A stretch of DNA of 10,702 nucleotides from contig CARSXK010000030.1 of NCBI GenBank assembly GCA_949065595.1, forward strand, positions 1 to 10,702. The letters run 5' to 3'. Shown piece by piece: positions 1-6,283 of the stretch (position 1 is the first letter of the stretch; each line of letters starts with the position of its first letter). The notes beneath the pieces were generated by a model. That model was not told the DNA's origin. It did no database searches and saw nothing but the letters and a program-made list of their open reading frames with translations. The position numbers were made by a program, and so were the translations under genes. Origin of the DNA: UBA5026 sp949065595 (lineage in GTDB: Bacteria; Bacillota_I; Bacilli_A; RF39; UBA660).

Positions 1-61
1 TCACATACACTCTTTTTTAGAGCTCGGTTTCCCTTTACATACACTAGAATTTAGAAAACCT

Positions 62-93
62 AAAAAAACAGATAATCAAAACGTATTATCTGT
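62..93 (-). terminator. Rho-independent terminator hairpin in the distal repeat
   Basis: On the minus strand a 9-bp perfect stem (68-76 with 85-93, ACAGATAAT/ATTATCTGT) with an 8-nt loop is followed by a run of seven Ts (62-68). It is the same terminator that follows tRNA-Ser at 3701-3731. Here it lies about 185 bases past the stop of the helicase gene and could end that transcript. Confidence 0.65.
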
Positions 94-107
94 GTTCTCT
101 TAAGATG
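63..107. repeat. 45-bp direct repeat, distal copy of the tRNA-Ser terminator (att-like)
   Basis: This stretch matches 3701-3745 at 44 of 45 positions; the only difference is A at 79 against C at 3717. The second copy lies immediately downstream of the tRNA-Ser gene and includes the last two bases of its CCA end. Together the copies bracket the defence and IS block. Duplication of a tRNA-proximal sequence at both ends of a block is what site-specific integration leaves behind, but no integrase gene is visible, so att is an inference. The repeat itself is directly seen. Confidence 0.8.
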
Positions 108-279
108 CCTTAAGCCTACTGAAGTAATACCTCCAAAATAGGTTATGCTTACTGAAATAATACCAATTTTAATAAAAATCATATGAAAATGAGAAGTTCG
201 AACCCCATACACCCTAATAAAAGATACCTTTTTCAAATATGAAATTGAAGAAAAATAAAACTATTCTATATACTCAAAA

Positions 280-2223
280 TTATTCTATTGGTAAAAATTC
301 ATATTCTAAATTACATCCAGTTTTTTGTATATATGAACTCAAATTATTTACTATAATATCTTTAGTGCATCCAGATGGAATGTGTATATACAAATCTTCT
401 TTAGCTCTGCTACATGCAACATAATACATTCTGACAAATTCATTTGAACTGCTTTCAGCAGTTAATTGGGGTTGAGAAAAGACATCTGAAATATTAATTC
501 CGTCTTGACGTGTAGGTGTTAGACTTACAATCACTTTATTCCATTCCAAGCCTTTCGCATGGTGTGCAGTCATATATATGCTGTTTTCTGAAAATACTTC
601 AGTAAACAATTTATATGATGTATCCCACCTTAAAGAAGATACATTATTTTTTAAATCCTCTCTGTCTTGTTCGTCAAAAACAGATATTACGTTAAGGCCA
701 TCCTTAAACAATTTTCTTAAGTCAGCATACTTATCACTTGATATTTGATTGTTAAATTTCTGTATGACTTGGCAAGTAATGGAAGAATCAGAAATATCTT
801 TAAAAATCGTTTTTAATATATGATTAAAACGAAATATAAATTTAGGAGTTATTTTTTTTGCATCAATATCCAAGTATATACGCAATGCAGAAATCATATC
901 TATAAGTGACCCTTTTTCAAAACTTTTCCATAAATTGAAAATGAATCGAAAAGCTCGTACCCATTTAACATTGTTGTGTTCTGCAATTTCATCCCTAAGC
1001 TGTATAGGCGTATTAAAGTAACTATTATATATAGATTCTAATAGCTCTGCTTGTCCTTCATCTATATTTTGAATATAATCAAATGCTGCTGCCCAAACTC
1101 TTGTTAAAACAACACCACCATCTTTAATAACATTACCAATAATTCTTTTGCTTTCTAAAGATCTTCCAATTATGAAATGTATTTTTTTAGCTTCTATTTC
1201 TTTTTTTGTTTCTTTATTGTCATATAATTTGATACTATTTTGCGTGATGGTTCTATCTGATTGTTTTAAAAAATTGCAAAAATTAACCACGTTTTCTGTA
1301 GAACGTCTATTTCCGTTTATCGAATATGAAATATCATTTTCCATATCAATGCAAAAATCATTAAAATCGGAAGGTTTTGCACCTTGGAAACTATAAATAG
1401 ATTGAGCTATATCGCCGACAACAATAATTTTGGTTGATTTTTGCCCTATTAGCTTTACAAGCAATGTCTGTAAAGGATTTGTGTCTTGAAACTCATCTAC
1501 AAATACAAATGGGAATTTAACACGTAAAGCATATAAAGCTGTAGGATTGTTTTCTAAAATCCTATATCCAAAATACAAAATTTCATTATGAGTTAGTTTT
1601 CTTACCACAGACCATACATACTGTTTTAGCGGTACAATATGATCTCCTTTGATTCTGCTTGACGCTTTTATTTTATGAACAATTTCTTCTCCCTCTTTTT
1701 TTGATTTTATAAATAAATCGTTATCGACTTCAACCTCTCCCATAATCTTTTTACTATAGTTGAATTCATCCGATTCAAATCGACTTGGATTTGTGCATCT
1801 TATAAAGCTATAAATTTCTTTTTTATCGATTCCATGCAATATGCCCAGCCCCTCAATTTGGGAAGAAATCAAACCTTTTTTTGAAACAGAAATATTAAAA
1901 TCTGATTTCATTATGTTTATCAAGTCATCTTGAAAAAGTTTAATTATATGTTCAATTATGAAGCCGTGTATCGTATATGCTTCAACATAATCTGCGTACC
2001 TTTCGAGTCTTCTTCGTATTTCATCTACCGCCGCATTAGTATATGTGATACAAAGAACCTTTCTTGCTTTGCTTTTTGCAATAGCTTCATTGCGTGTTAT
2101 AATGTTTTTTACATTTTCAACTAAAAAATATGTTTTTCCTGCACCAGGACCTGCATAAATTTTCGAGTGTCTTTTCAGTTGGTGCTCATCCAAAATATTA
2201 CCCGATGTTATAACATTAACCAT
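280..2223 (-). CDS. gajB: UvrD/Rep-type superfamily 1 helicase, GajB-like (Gabija defence)
   Basis: A 647-residue SF1A DNA helicase with the full motif set. There is a Q-motif glutamine near residue 15, Walker A AGPGAGKT (24-31), motif Ia around CITYTNAAVDE (58-68), Walker B VDEFQD (242-247), motif III GDIAQSIYSFQGA (270-282), motif IV NGNRRS (303-308), motif V AHHAKGLEW (553-561) and motif VI YVACSRAK (601-608). The ATG is preceded by a strong AAAGGAGG and overlaps the end of the upstream TOPRIM gene by 16 bases, so the pair is translationally coupled. An OLD-type nuclease followed by a UvrD-like helicase is the Gabija arrangement, in which the GajA-GajB complex senses nucleotide depletion and cleaves DNA. 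That role is inferred from family and order; a generic UvrD helicase is the alternative. The gene is intact although its partner is truncated, so the system is probably inactive as a whole. Confidence 0.85.
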   Translation of the reverse strand: MVNVITSGNILDEHQLKRHSKIYAGPGAGKTYFLVENVKNIITRNEAIAKSKARKVLCITYTNAAVDEIRRRLERYADYVEAYTIHGFIIEHIIKLFQDDLINIMKSDFNISVSKKGLISSQIEGLGILHGIDKKEIYSFIRCTNPSRFESDEFNYSKKIMGEVEVDNDLFIKSKKEGEEIVHKIKASSRIKGDHIVPLKQYVWSVVRKLTHNEILYFGYRILENNPTALYALRVKFPFVFVDEFQDTNPLQTLLVKLIGQKSTKIIVVGDIAQSIYSFQGAKPSDFNDFCIDMENDISYSINGNRRSTENVVNFCNFLKQSDRTITQNSIKLYDNKETKKEIEAKKIHFIIGRSLESKRIIGNVIKDGGVVLTRVWAAAFDYIQNIDEGQAELLESIYNSYFNTPIQLRDEIAEHNNVKWVRAFRFIFNLWKSFEKGSLIDMISALRIYLDIDAKKITPKFIFRFNHILKTIFKDISDSSITCQVIQKFNNQISSDKYADLRKLFKDGLNVISVFDEQDREDLKNNVSSLRWDTSYKLFTEVFSENSIYMTAHHAKGLEWNKVIVSLTPTRQDGINISDVFSQPQLTAESSSNEFVRMYYVACSRAKEDLYIHIPSGCTKDIIVNNLSSYIQKTGCNLEYEFLPIE

Positions 2224-2942
2224 TTCAACCCCTCCTTTATATAATCTGGTACAGCTATCTTACTTGTTTCATCTTTATTATATAAGTCCTTATCGGTTAA
2301 AAGGCTTAATGCAACTTCTCCTTTTTTAGTTTTAGCATAATGCAAAAACAATTCAGCAAATATTACCTTTTCATAAAATTTTGCGTTTTCGGGGTCAGCA
2401 TCAACTCTTTCGTTATAAGCTTTCAAGTATTTATCTATTACTTTACATGATCGGCCATCAATATCTTTTTCATTTGCCTTCCAAGCGTTAATATTAAAGC
2501 CGTATTTTTCAAAGAATTCTTTTAGTTCATCACATAATGCTTTTTTGAAGATAATTTTTGCATTATCCAAATTATCCATATTGGCAATCAAAAGTTCATC
2601 TTCAAAAGTTTTACCACCAAGAGATTGTGTGCATATATGAAAATTCTCGATAGCAAAACGATCGCGTAATTTTTTAATATGTAATACTTCCTCGTTTTGA
2701 TATGATTCTAAAGATTTTAATTTCCCATCCTCATCTATCCATTTGAAATCTTTATCAGTAATACAAAGTACTTTCTTGTTCACAGCATTTCCGTTAAATA
2801 ATTCAACAAAATGTTCAAAATGCTTTCCACCAATTTCTACTATTGAAATATGTTCGTCCTCATATGAACATCCACAAGTGGTCATAAATAAAGGCATCAA
2901 CAATTTTTCTGCAATACCCTCTACTAAAATCACTTTATCTTC
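2208..2942 (-). pseudogene. gajA: OLD-family nuclease remnant: TOPRIM domain only, GajA-like, 5' truncated
   Basis: The reading frame encodes about 241 residues from a GTG at 2933, matching only the C-terminal TOPRIM half of an overcoming-lysogenization-defect (OLD) nuclease. It starts at the first TOPRIM strand with ILVEG (catalytic Glu at residue 5), then has ITDKD (Asp60 and Asp62), TFEDELL (109-115), a KKGEVA segment (203-208) and VPDYIKEGL near the end. Upstream of the GTG the frame still reads E-D-K, as expected for this family, and then hits a TAG inside IS3 sequence. The N-terminal ATPase domain, normally several hundred residues with Walker motifs, is absent. Metal-binding residues are kept, so a TOPRIM fragment could still be made: AGGAAG lies five bases before the GTG. 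Its end overlaps gajB by 16 bases. GajA rather than another OLD class is inferred from the helicase partner. Confidence 0.8.
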
Positions 2943-3108
2943 CTAAATTTTCATTATATATGTCTGTTATTTGCTGTTTTATTATGGCATCCTTATCTTT
3001 CTCATCCATATGCTTAATGTTATAAAAATATGTGGATTTTGATATTTTTAAGTATCCTAACATTTCTTTTATCTGATATTTTTGCCTTAATTCATATACA
3101 GCCTTTAT
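2935..3108 (-). pseudogene. IS3 transposase OrfB, N-terminal stub
   Basis: Reading in the -1 frame from the A-run at 3108-3113 gives about 58 codons containing KAVYELRQKYQIKEML, then KISKSTYFY, and ending ITDIYNENLGR before a TAA at 2935-2937. This matches the start of IS150-type OrfB proteins, where the NENLGR-like segment normally continues into YGYRRI and then the DDE integrase core. The stub ends at the junction with the TOPRIM gene, so all catalytic residues are lost. In intact elements OrfB is made as an OrfAB fusion by -1 frameshifting; the AAGAAAAAAT stretch at the orfA stop fits such a slippery site. Confidence 0.75.
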
Positions 3109-3620
3109 TTTTTCTTGCTTTGTCGCTGTATCCTTTCCTGAACTAAGGCATCTAATTTTTTTAACAGATCATTCTCCATTTGTAGCTGTTTATTTCGTCT
3201 TTCAAGTTCGGCTATCTTTTTATCTTTTTCATCTTCAGTATTATTTTCTTTTTTATTTTCTTCTGGGTTCATTATCTTTGGCCTACCTTTCGGCTTCTCT
3301 ATAAGACCATTATACCCTAATTCTTTATATTTTTTAACCCATGAACGTATTAATCCATGATTAAGTAATAATTCGTTTGCTATTGAATTCTCTGTTTCTC
3401 CATTCTCAATCCTCTGTATTACCTCTAATTTATACTCTACACTAAATTTCCTTTTTGTATGTTTCACCTCAGTTACACATTCTCCATGTATCTTATATTT
3501 TGCAACTAGACACTTAACTGTAGAGGCTTCAATACTAAATTGTTTGGCTATCCTGCGGCTCCCATAACCTAGGTTATGTAATTCTATTATCTTTATTTTA
3601 TCTTCCTTCGTTAATTTCAT
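3105..3620 (-). CDS. IS3-family (IS150-like) transposase OrfA
   Basis: A 171-residue DNA-binding subunit of an IS3-type transposase. It has two consecutive helix-turn-helix units: one in about residues 5-45 (EDKIKIIELHNLGYGSRRIA) and one in about 58-108 (FSVEYKLEVIQRI... SWVKKYKELGYNGL). A charged linker PKGRPKIMNPEE follows, then a heptad-like coiled coil (about 130-165, KIAELERRNKQLQMENDLLKK) used for multimerisation. Length and layout match full-length IS150-group OrfA. It ends in an A-rich run suited to -1 frameshifting into orfB, which is truncated here, so only OrfA can be made. OrfA alone binds IS ends and usually inhibits transposition. No usable ribosome binding site lies at normal distance from the ATG. 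Confidence 0.85.
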   Translation of the reverse strand: MKLTKEDKIKIIELHNLGYGSRRIAKQFSIEASTVKCLVAKYKIHGECVTEVKHTKRKFSVEYKLEVIQRIENGETENSIANELLLNHGLIRSWVKKYKELGYNGLIEKPKGRPKIMNPEENKKENNTEDEKDKKIAELERRNKQLQMENDLLKKLDALVQERIQRQSKKK

Positions 3621-3626
3621 TTTAAA

Positions 3627-3672
3627 AACCCAATTATCCTTTCTTGATTTCTCAAGTCCAAATAATTGGGTT
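3627..3672. repeat. Inverted repeat spanning the IS promoter region
   Basis: Eleven bases at 3627-3637 (AACCCAATTAT) are the exact reverse complement of 3662-3672. A smaller CTTG/CAAG hairpin lies inside (3643-3656). In a read-through transcript entering from outside, this would fold upstream of orfA. Insertion sequences commonly use such hairpins to suppress transposase expression from neighbouring promoters; that role here is inference. Confidence 0.6.
3633..3661 (-). promoter_or_regulatory. Predicted IS promoter for orfA
   Basis: On the minus strand TTGGAC (3656-3661) and GATAAT (3633-3638) are separated by exactly 17 bases. Transcription would start about 3626, leaving only about six bases before the ATG, so the mRNA would be nearly leaderless. 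Both promoter boxes fall inside the inverted-repeat region. It may now also drive the truncated TOPRIM and helicase genes. Confidence 0.5.
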
Positions 3673-3700
3673 CACTTTATAGCTGGGGGGTTTCTAAAAC

Positions 3701-3731
3701 AAAAAACAGATAATCACAACGTATTATCTGT
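3701..3731 (-). terminator. Rho-independent terminator of the tRNA-Gly/tRNA-Ser operon
   Basis: On the minus strand, 12 bases after the tRNA-Ser 3' end, a 9-bp stem (3706-3714 with 3723-3731) is followed by a run of six Ts (3701-3706). This is a standard intrinsic terminator for the tRNA transcript. Confidence 0.85.
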
Positions 3732-3745
3732 GTTCTCTTAAGATG
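3701..3745. repeat. 45-bp direct repeat, tRNA-Ser-proximal copy (att-like)
   Basis: Partner of the repeat at 63-107, with one mismatch. It begins inside the encoded CCA end of tRNA-Ser (bases 3744-3745) and covers the whole terminator. Beyond 3745 the two copies diverge at once: here the tRNA acceptor stem follows, there unrelated sequence. Confidence 0.8.
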
Positions 3746-3834
3746 GCGCAGAGGAGGGGATTTGAACCCCTGCACCGTTTTACCGATCTGCACGCTTTCC
3801 AAGCGTGTCCCTTCAGCCTCTTGGGTACCTCTGC
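3744..3834 (-). tRNA. tRNA-Ser (GGA anticodon)
   Basis: Ninety-one bases fold as a class II tRNA. The acceptor stem is GCAGAGG/CCTCTGC with discriminator G and an encoded CCA (3744-3746). The anticodon stem CACGC/GCGTG encloses the loop TTGGAAA, giving anticodon GGA, which decodes UCC and UCU. A long variable arm follows, then a T arm AGGGG/CCCCT with loop TTCAAAT. The 5' end is two bases from the end of tRNA-Gly, so the two are processed from one transcript. Confidence 0.95.
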
Positions 3835-3836
3835 AC

Positions 3837-3910
3837 TGGAGCAAGCGGCGAGAATCGAACTCGTACTAACAGCTTGGGAAGCTGCGGTTCTACCATTAAA
3901 CTACGCCTGC
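3837..3910 (-). tRNA. tRNA-Gly (CCC anticodon)
   Basis: Seventy-four bases fold as a standard cloverleaf. The acceptor stem GCAGGCG/CGCTTGC contains one G-U pair, with discriminator U and an encoded CCA (3837-3839). The anticodon stem GCAGC/GCTGT has loop TTCCCAA, so the anticodon is CCC, decoding GGG. The T arm is CGAG/CTCG with loop TTCGATT. It is first in the two-tRNA operon. Confidence 0.95.
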
Positions 3911-3940
3911 ATTTACAATATACTTTCTATACTGCAATAA

Positions 3941-3969
3941 ATTTTATCATATTCCTTTAAAATAGTCAA
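3941..3969 (-). promoter_or_regulatory. Promoter of the tRNA-Gly/tRNA-Ser operon
   Basis: On the minus strand TTGACT (3964-3969) and TAAAAT (3941-3946) are spaced by 17 bases. Predicted start is near 3934, about 24 bases before the mature tRNA-Gly 5' end. It is divergent from the lipase-like gene. Confidence 0.75.
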
Positions 3970-4049
3970 ATATTTATCATCAATCATAAAATATAATTTA
4001 TTTCTTTTAAACTCTTATTTTATCACAAATATAACCAGCATTTAAAAAA

Positions 4050-4078
4050 TTGCTTGCAATTAAAAGTTATGGTATAAT
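4050..4078 (+). promoter_or_regulatory. Promoter of the lipase-like gene
   Basis: TTGCTT (4050-4055) and a perfect TATAAT (4073-4078) are spaced by 17 bases, with a TG one base before the -10 (extended -10). The ribosome binding site AAGGTGAGGA at 4091-4100 precedes the ATG at 4107. Confidence 0.75.
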
Positions 4079-4106
4079 AATATAAATAATAAGGTGAGGA
4101 TTTAGT

Positions 4107-4877
4107 ATGAGCTGTAAATACCCAATTATTTTAGCACATGGTATAATTTTGAAGGATATCAAATTCTTCAAAGCTTTTGGGCGAATTGAAAAAATACTTA
4201 AAAAACAAAATCATATGGTTTATACTGCTAAAACTGATGGGTTTGGCACAATAGAAAATAACGCTCTACAACTTAAAAGTTATATCTTAGAAATATTAAA
4301 AAAGGAAAAAGTTAGCAAGGTAAATATTATAGCACATTCAAAAGGTGGCTTAGATGCTAAATATATGATACAAGAACTTGGTATGGAAAATTATGTTGCC
4401 TCTCTTACAACGCTTTGTACACCACATAAGGGATCTCAAATGGCCTCCAAGCTATTACGACTTCCTAAAGTACTATTATATGGATTTTCATTCTGGATTA
4501 ATTTAACTTATCGCATATTTGGAGATAAAAAGCCTAATGCCTATCTCGTATGTAAACAATTACAAAGCATCCCCATAGAAACGACTTGTATATTTGATCA
4601 AGTATACTGTCAAAGTTATTCAACTACGCTAAGAAGAAGCAGAGATGATTTTATTATGGGAATACCACTTATCTTTTCTAAGCATTGGGAAAATACTTCC
4701 TCTGATGGATTAGTTACTAAAGAGTCTGCCTCCTTTGGTACATATAGAGGGGATTGTATAGAGGATTCTATATCTCATAGTGAGATCGTGGATTTTATGA
4801 CCAAAAAGAATAAAAGAGAAAAAATATATCAATTCTATATTACTCTATGTGAGGATTTGAAGAATAGAGGATATTGA
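4107..4877 (+). CDS. Cytoplasmic alpha/beta-hydrolase, lipase/esterase-like
   Basis: A 256-residue alpha/beta-hydrolase related to bacterial triacylglycerol lipases. The oxyanion strand reads PIILAHGI (6-13). The nucleophile elbow is AHSKG (76-80) with catalytic Ser78, a variant in which Ala replaces the first Gly of GxSxG. The usual PHKGS segment follows at 106-110. The acid is probably Asp200 in SDGLV and the base His224 in SHSEIVDF, matching the order and context of family I lipases. There is no signal peptide or membrane anchor, unlike most lipases of this type, so it probably acts inside the cell on short acyl esters or membrane lipid; the substrate is unknown. It is a single-gene transcript with its own promoter and a shared terminator after the stop. 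A hydrophobic loop near 117-135 could act as a lid. Confidence 0.8.
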   Translation: MSCKYPIILAHGIILKDIKFFKAFGRIEKILKKQNHMVYTAKTDGFGTIENNALQLKSYILEILKKEKVSKVNIIAHSKGGLDAKYMIQELGMENYVASLTTLCTPHKGSQMASKLLRLPKVLLYGFSFWINLTYRIFGDKKPNAYLVCKQLQSIPIETTCIFDQVYCQSYSTTLRRSRDDFIMGIPLIFSKHWENTSSDGLVTKESASFGTYRGDCIEDSISHSEIVDFMTKKNKREKIYQFYITLCEDLKNRGY

Positions 4878-4878
4878 T

Positions 4879-4907
4879 AAAGGGGCTAAATATAATAGCT
4901 CCTTTTT
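4879..4907. terminator. Bidirectional intrinsic terminator between convergent genes
   Basis: GGGGCTA (4882-4888) pairs with TAGCTCC (4896-4902) with one G-U pair, extended by AAA/TTT, and Ts follow on the plus strand (4903-4907). On the minus strand the flanking As give a weaker T-run. It serves the lipase-like gene and the convergent GNAT-Nudix gene, whose stop codon it overlaps. Confidence 0.7.
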
Positions 4908-5823
4908 ATAGTTTATAAACTTGTTTTATTATCTGTCTTACATTAGTATAACTGCATTCTTTAAAAAATTCATTAATGTCCATATATTCTACTGCTAAGA
5001 TTCTTTCTTCTTTAATTTCTGTAATTTTAAATTTATCTATTATAAATACTACAGGATAAATTGTTTTACATATGGGCAAATTATGATGATCCATAAACTT
5101 TATACAAATTGGACTTGCTTCAAATTGAAAATCATCTTTATGTAAAAGCACTCCTGTTTCTTCAAAGCATTCTCTTATTGCTGTTTCTATATGAGTTTCT
5201 CCTTCTTCAATATGCCCTTTAGGACAGGATAATACTTCTTTACCATAAATCCATTCTTTAGTAACGAGAATTTTCTCTTGGCAAGCTACTATTGCCATAG
5301 CACTTTCTTCTTGCTTCCAATCTCCTAAATTTATCCAATAATATAATAGATTGTCTTTTACTTTTTCAAAAATACCACCACAAGAAAGAATCACTCTTTG
5401 GGAAGCCAAATTATTTGAATCAACTGTAAGTAGAAAATTAGACATCCCTATATTTTTTCCCTCAATTAATAATTTTTTTAATGCCATTTTGGCATAGCCT
5501 TTATTTCTTTCCCATGGAGCAATTCCATATCCAATATGGCCTGCCGATTGTAAGATAAAATCATTAGTCCCTATTCTCAAATTAATACAACCTACGATTC
5601 TTCCATCAACTAGAATCATATAGCTTCGTGCTAATACAAATCCCTTTGGTAAGGTATCCTTATGTTTGCACAAATTTATTTCCTTTATAAACTCTTTAAA
5701 ATCTAAATTTCTTGGGTTTAAGCAATAGGGTATTTTCTCTTCTCCACATTCTTCTTTATATTTATGTATAAATTCACAAAATGAAGATTCATCCTCCAAT
5801 GCTATTTCTTTAAGTTCTAACAT
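4906..5823 (-). CDS. Bifunctional GNAT acetyltransferase-Nudix hydrolase fusion
   Basis: A 305-residue two-domain protein. Residues 1 to about 168 form a GNAT fold: motif A is GYGIAPWERNKGYA (98-111), with the acetyl-CoA pyrophosphate loop R106-x-x-G-x-A, and the later NLASQRVILSCGG (138-150) is typical of strands 5 and 6. Residues of about 172-305 form a Nudix hydrolase with a perfect Nudix box at 203-225 (G, five residues, E, seven residues, then RECFEETGV). The acetyl acceptor and the nucleotide substrate cannot be read from sequence. The ATG has AGGAG six bases upstream (5830-5834). It lies 29 bases after a broken GNAT gene and probably shares its promoter. GNAT-Nudix fusions are known as an unstudied Firmicute architecture; detoxification or nucleotide-pool cleaning is only inference. 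Confidence 0.85.
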   Translation of the reverse strand: MLELKEIALEDESSFCEFIHKYKEECGEEKIPYCLNPRNLDFKEFIKEINLCKHKDTLPKGFVLARSYMILVDGRIVGCINLRIGTNDFILQSAGHIGYGIAPWERNKGYAKMALKKLLIEGKNIGMSNFLLTVDSNNLASQRVILSCGGIFEKVKDNLLYYWINLGDWKQEESAMAIVACQEKILVTKEWIYGKEVLSCPKGHIEEGETHIETAIRECFEETGVLLHKDDFQFEASPICIKFMDHHNLPICKTIYPVVFIIDKFKITEIKEERILAVEYMDINEFFKECSYTNVRQIIKQVYKL

Positions 5824-5852
5824 TTCCTTCTCCTAATTTAATATATAAGTTG

Positions 5853-6140
5853 TTATAAAATAGCTTCCATCCCTATCTTTTGGATTCTCATACCTATTCT
5901 TTCATAAAATTTAACAGCATTTATATTATCTGCCCAAACATTTAGAGTCACATTGTAATAGTTCTTTTCCTTTGCATAGGCTAAGACGTATTCATAAAGC
6001 ATTTTACCGATATGCTCTCCTCTAAATTCTTCATCTACACATAAGTCATCAATATAAAGTGTTCTGATATGATACCTCTAAAGTAGCTTGGTAAGATATG
6101 GTATATCCTTTAGGCTTGCACGTCTAATATTTACTTCCAT
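5853..6140 (-). pseudogene. GNAT acetyltransferase pseudogene with internal deletion and stop
   Basis: From an ATG at 6140 with GGAGG upstream (6149-6153), the frame gives MEVNIRRASLKDIPYLTKLL and then a TAG (6078-6080). It continues in the same frame as RTLYIDDLCVDEEFRGEHIG, LNVWADNINAVKFYERIGM and ends IGMEAIL. These are the first strand and helix and then the second half of a small GNAT protein of roughly 150-170 residues; about 70-80 residues between them are gone. The acetyl-CoA loop (FRGEHIGK) survives, but the fold cannot form. It heads the transcript that also carries the GNAT-Nudix gene. The size of the deletion is estimated from the usual family length. Confidence 0.8.
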
Positions 6141-6172
6141 TAATGTAACCTCCAAATTTTATCTATAAATTC

Positions 6173-6201
6173 ATTATACAATACTACAGTATTAAATCCA
6201 A
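6173..6201 (-). promoter_or_regulatory. Promoter of the GNAT pseudogene / GNAT-Nudix transcript
   Basis: On the minus strand TTGGAT (6196-6201) and TATAAT (6173-6178) are spaced by 17 bases. Inside the spacer is a 14-bp dyad, AATACT-GT-AGTATT, a possible operator. Predicted start is near 6166. Confidence 0.6.
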
Positions 6202-6283
6202 TCCTTCCTTTTGAAATTAAAATATTTTTTGAAGTTTATTTTTGAAACAATAGATTAAACACCTGTATCTCCTATGCCTCTTT

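Larger units (their letters stand above)
2942..3680 (-). mobile_element. IS3-family (IS150-like) element, one end plus orfA and a stub of orfB
   Basis: The segment carries an IS150-type orfA, the first 58 or so codons of orfB in the -1 frame, and an upstream end whose minus-strand sequence AAAGTGAACCC (about 3668-3678) resembles IS150-group terminal repeats. The rest of orfB (the DDE catalytic domain) and the opposite end are missing. The IS sequence stops exactly where the TOPRIM gene begins to make sense, near 2942. The element cannot transpose on its own. The outer boundary near 3680 is estimated from the terminal-repeat-like motif, not proven. Confidence 0.75.

Noticed and set aside
196..214. 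TTCGAAC next to CCCC, like the T-loop of a tRNA, suggesting a tRNA fragment
   Set aside because: The flanks cannot form a T stem on either strand and no anticodon arm lies at the right distance. It is probably chance.
3743..3940. Open frame on the plus strand over the tRNA genes
   Set aside because: It is antisense to two well-folded tRNAs and has no ribosome binding site or known domain.
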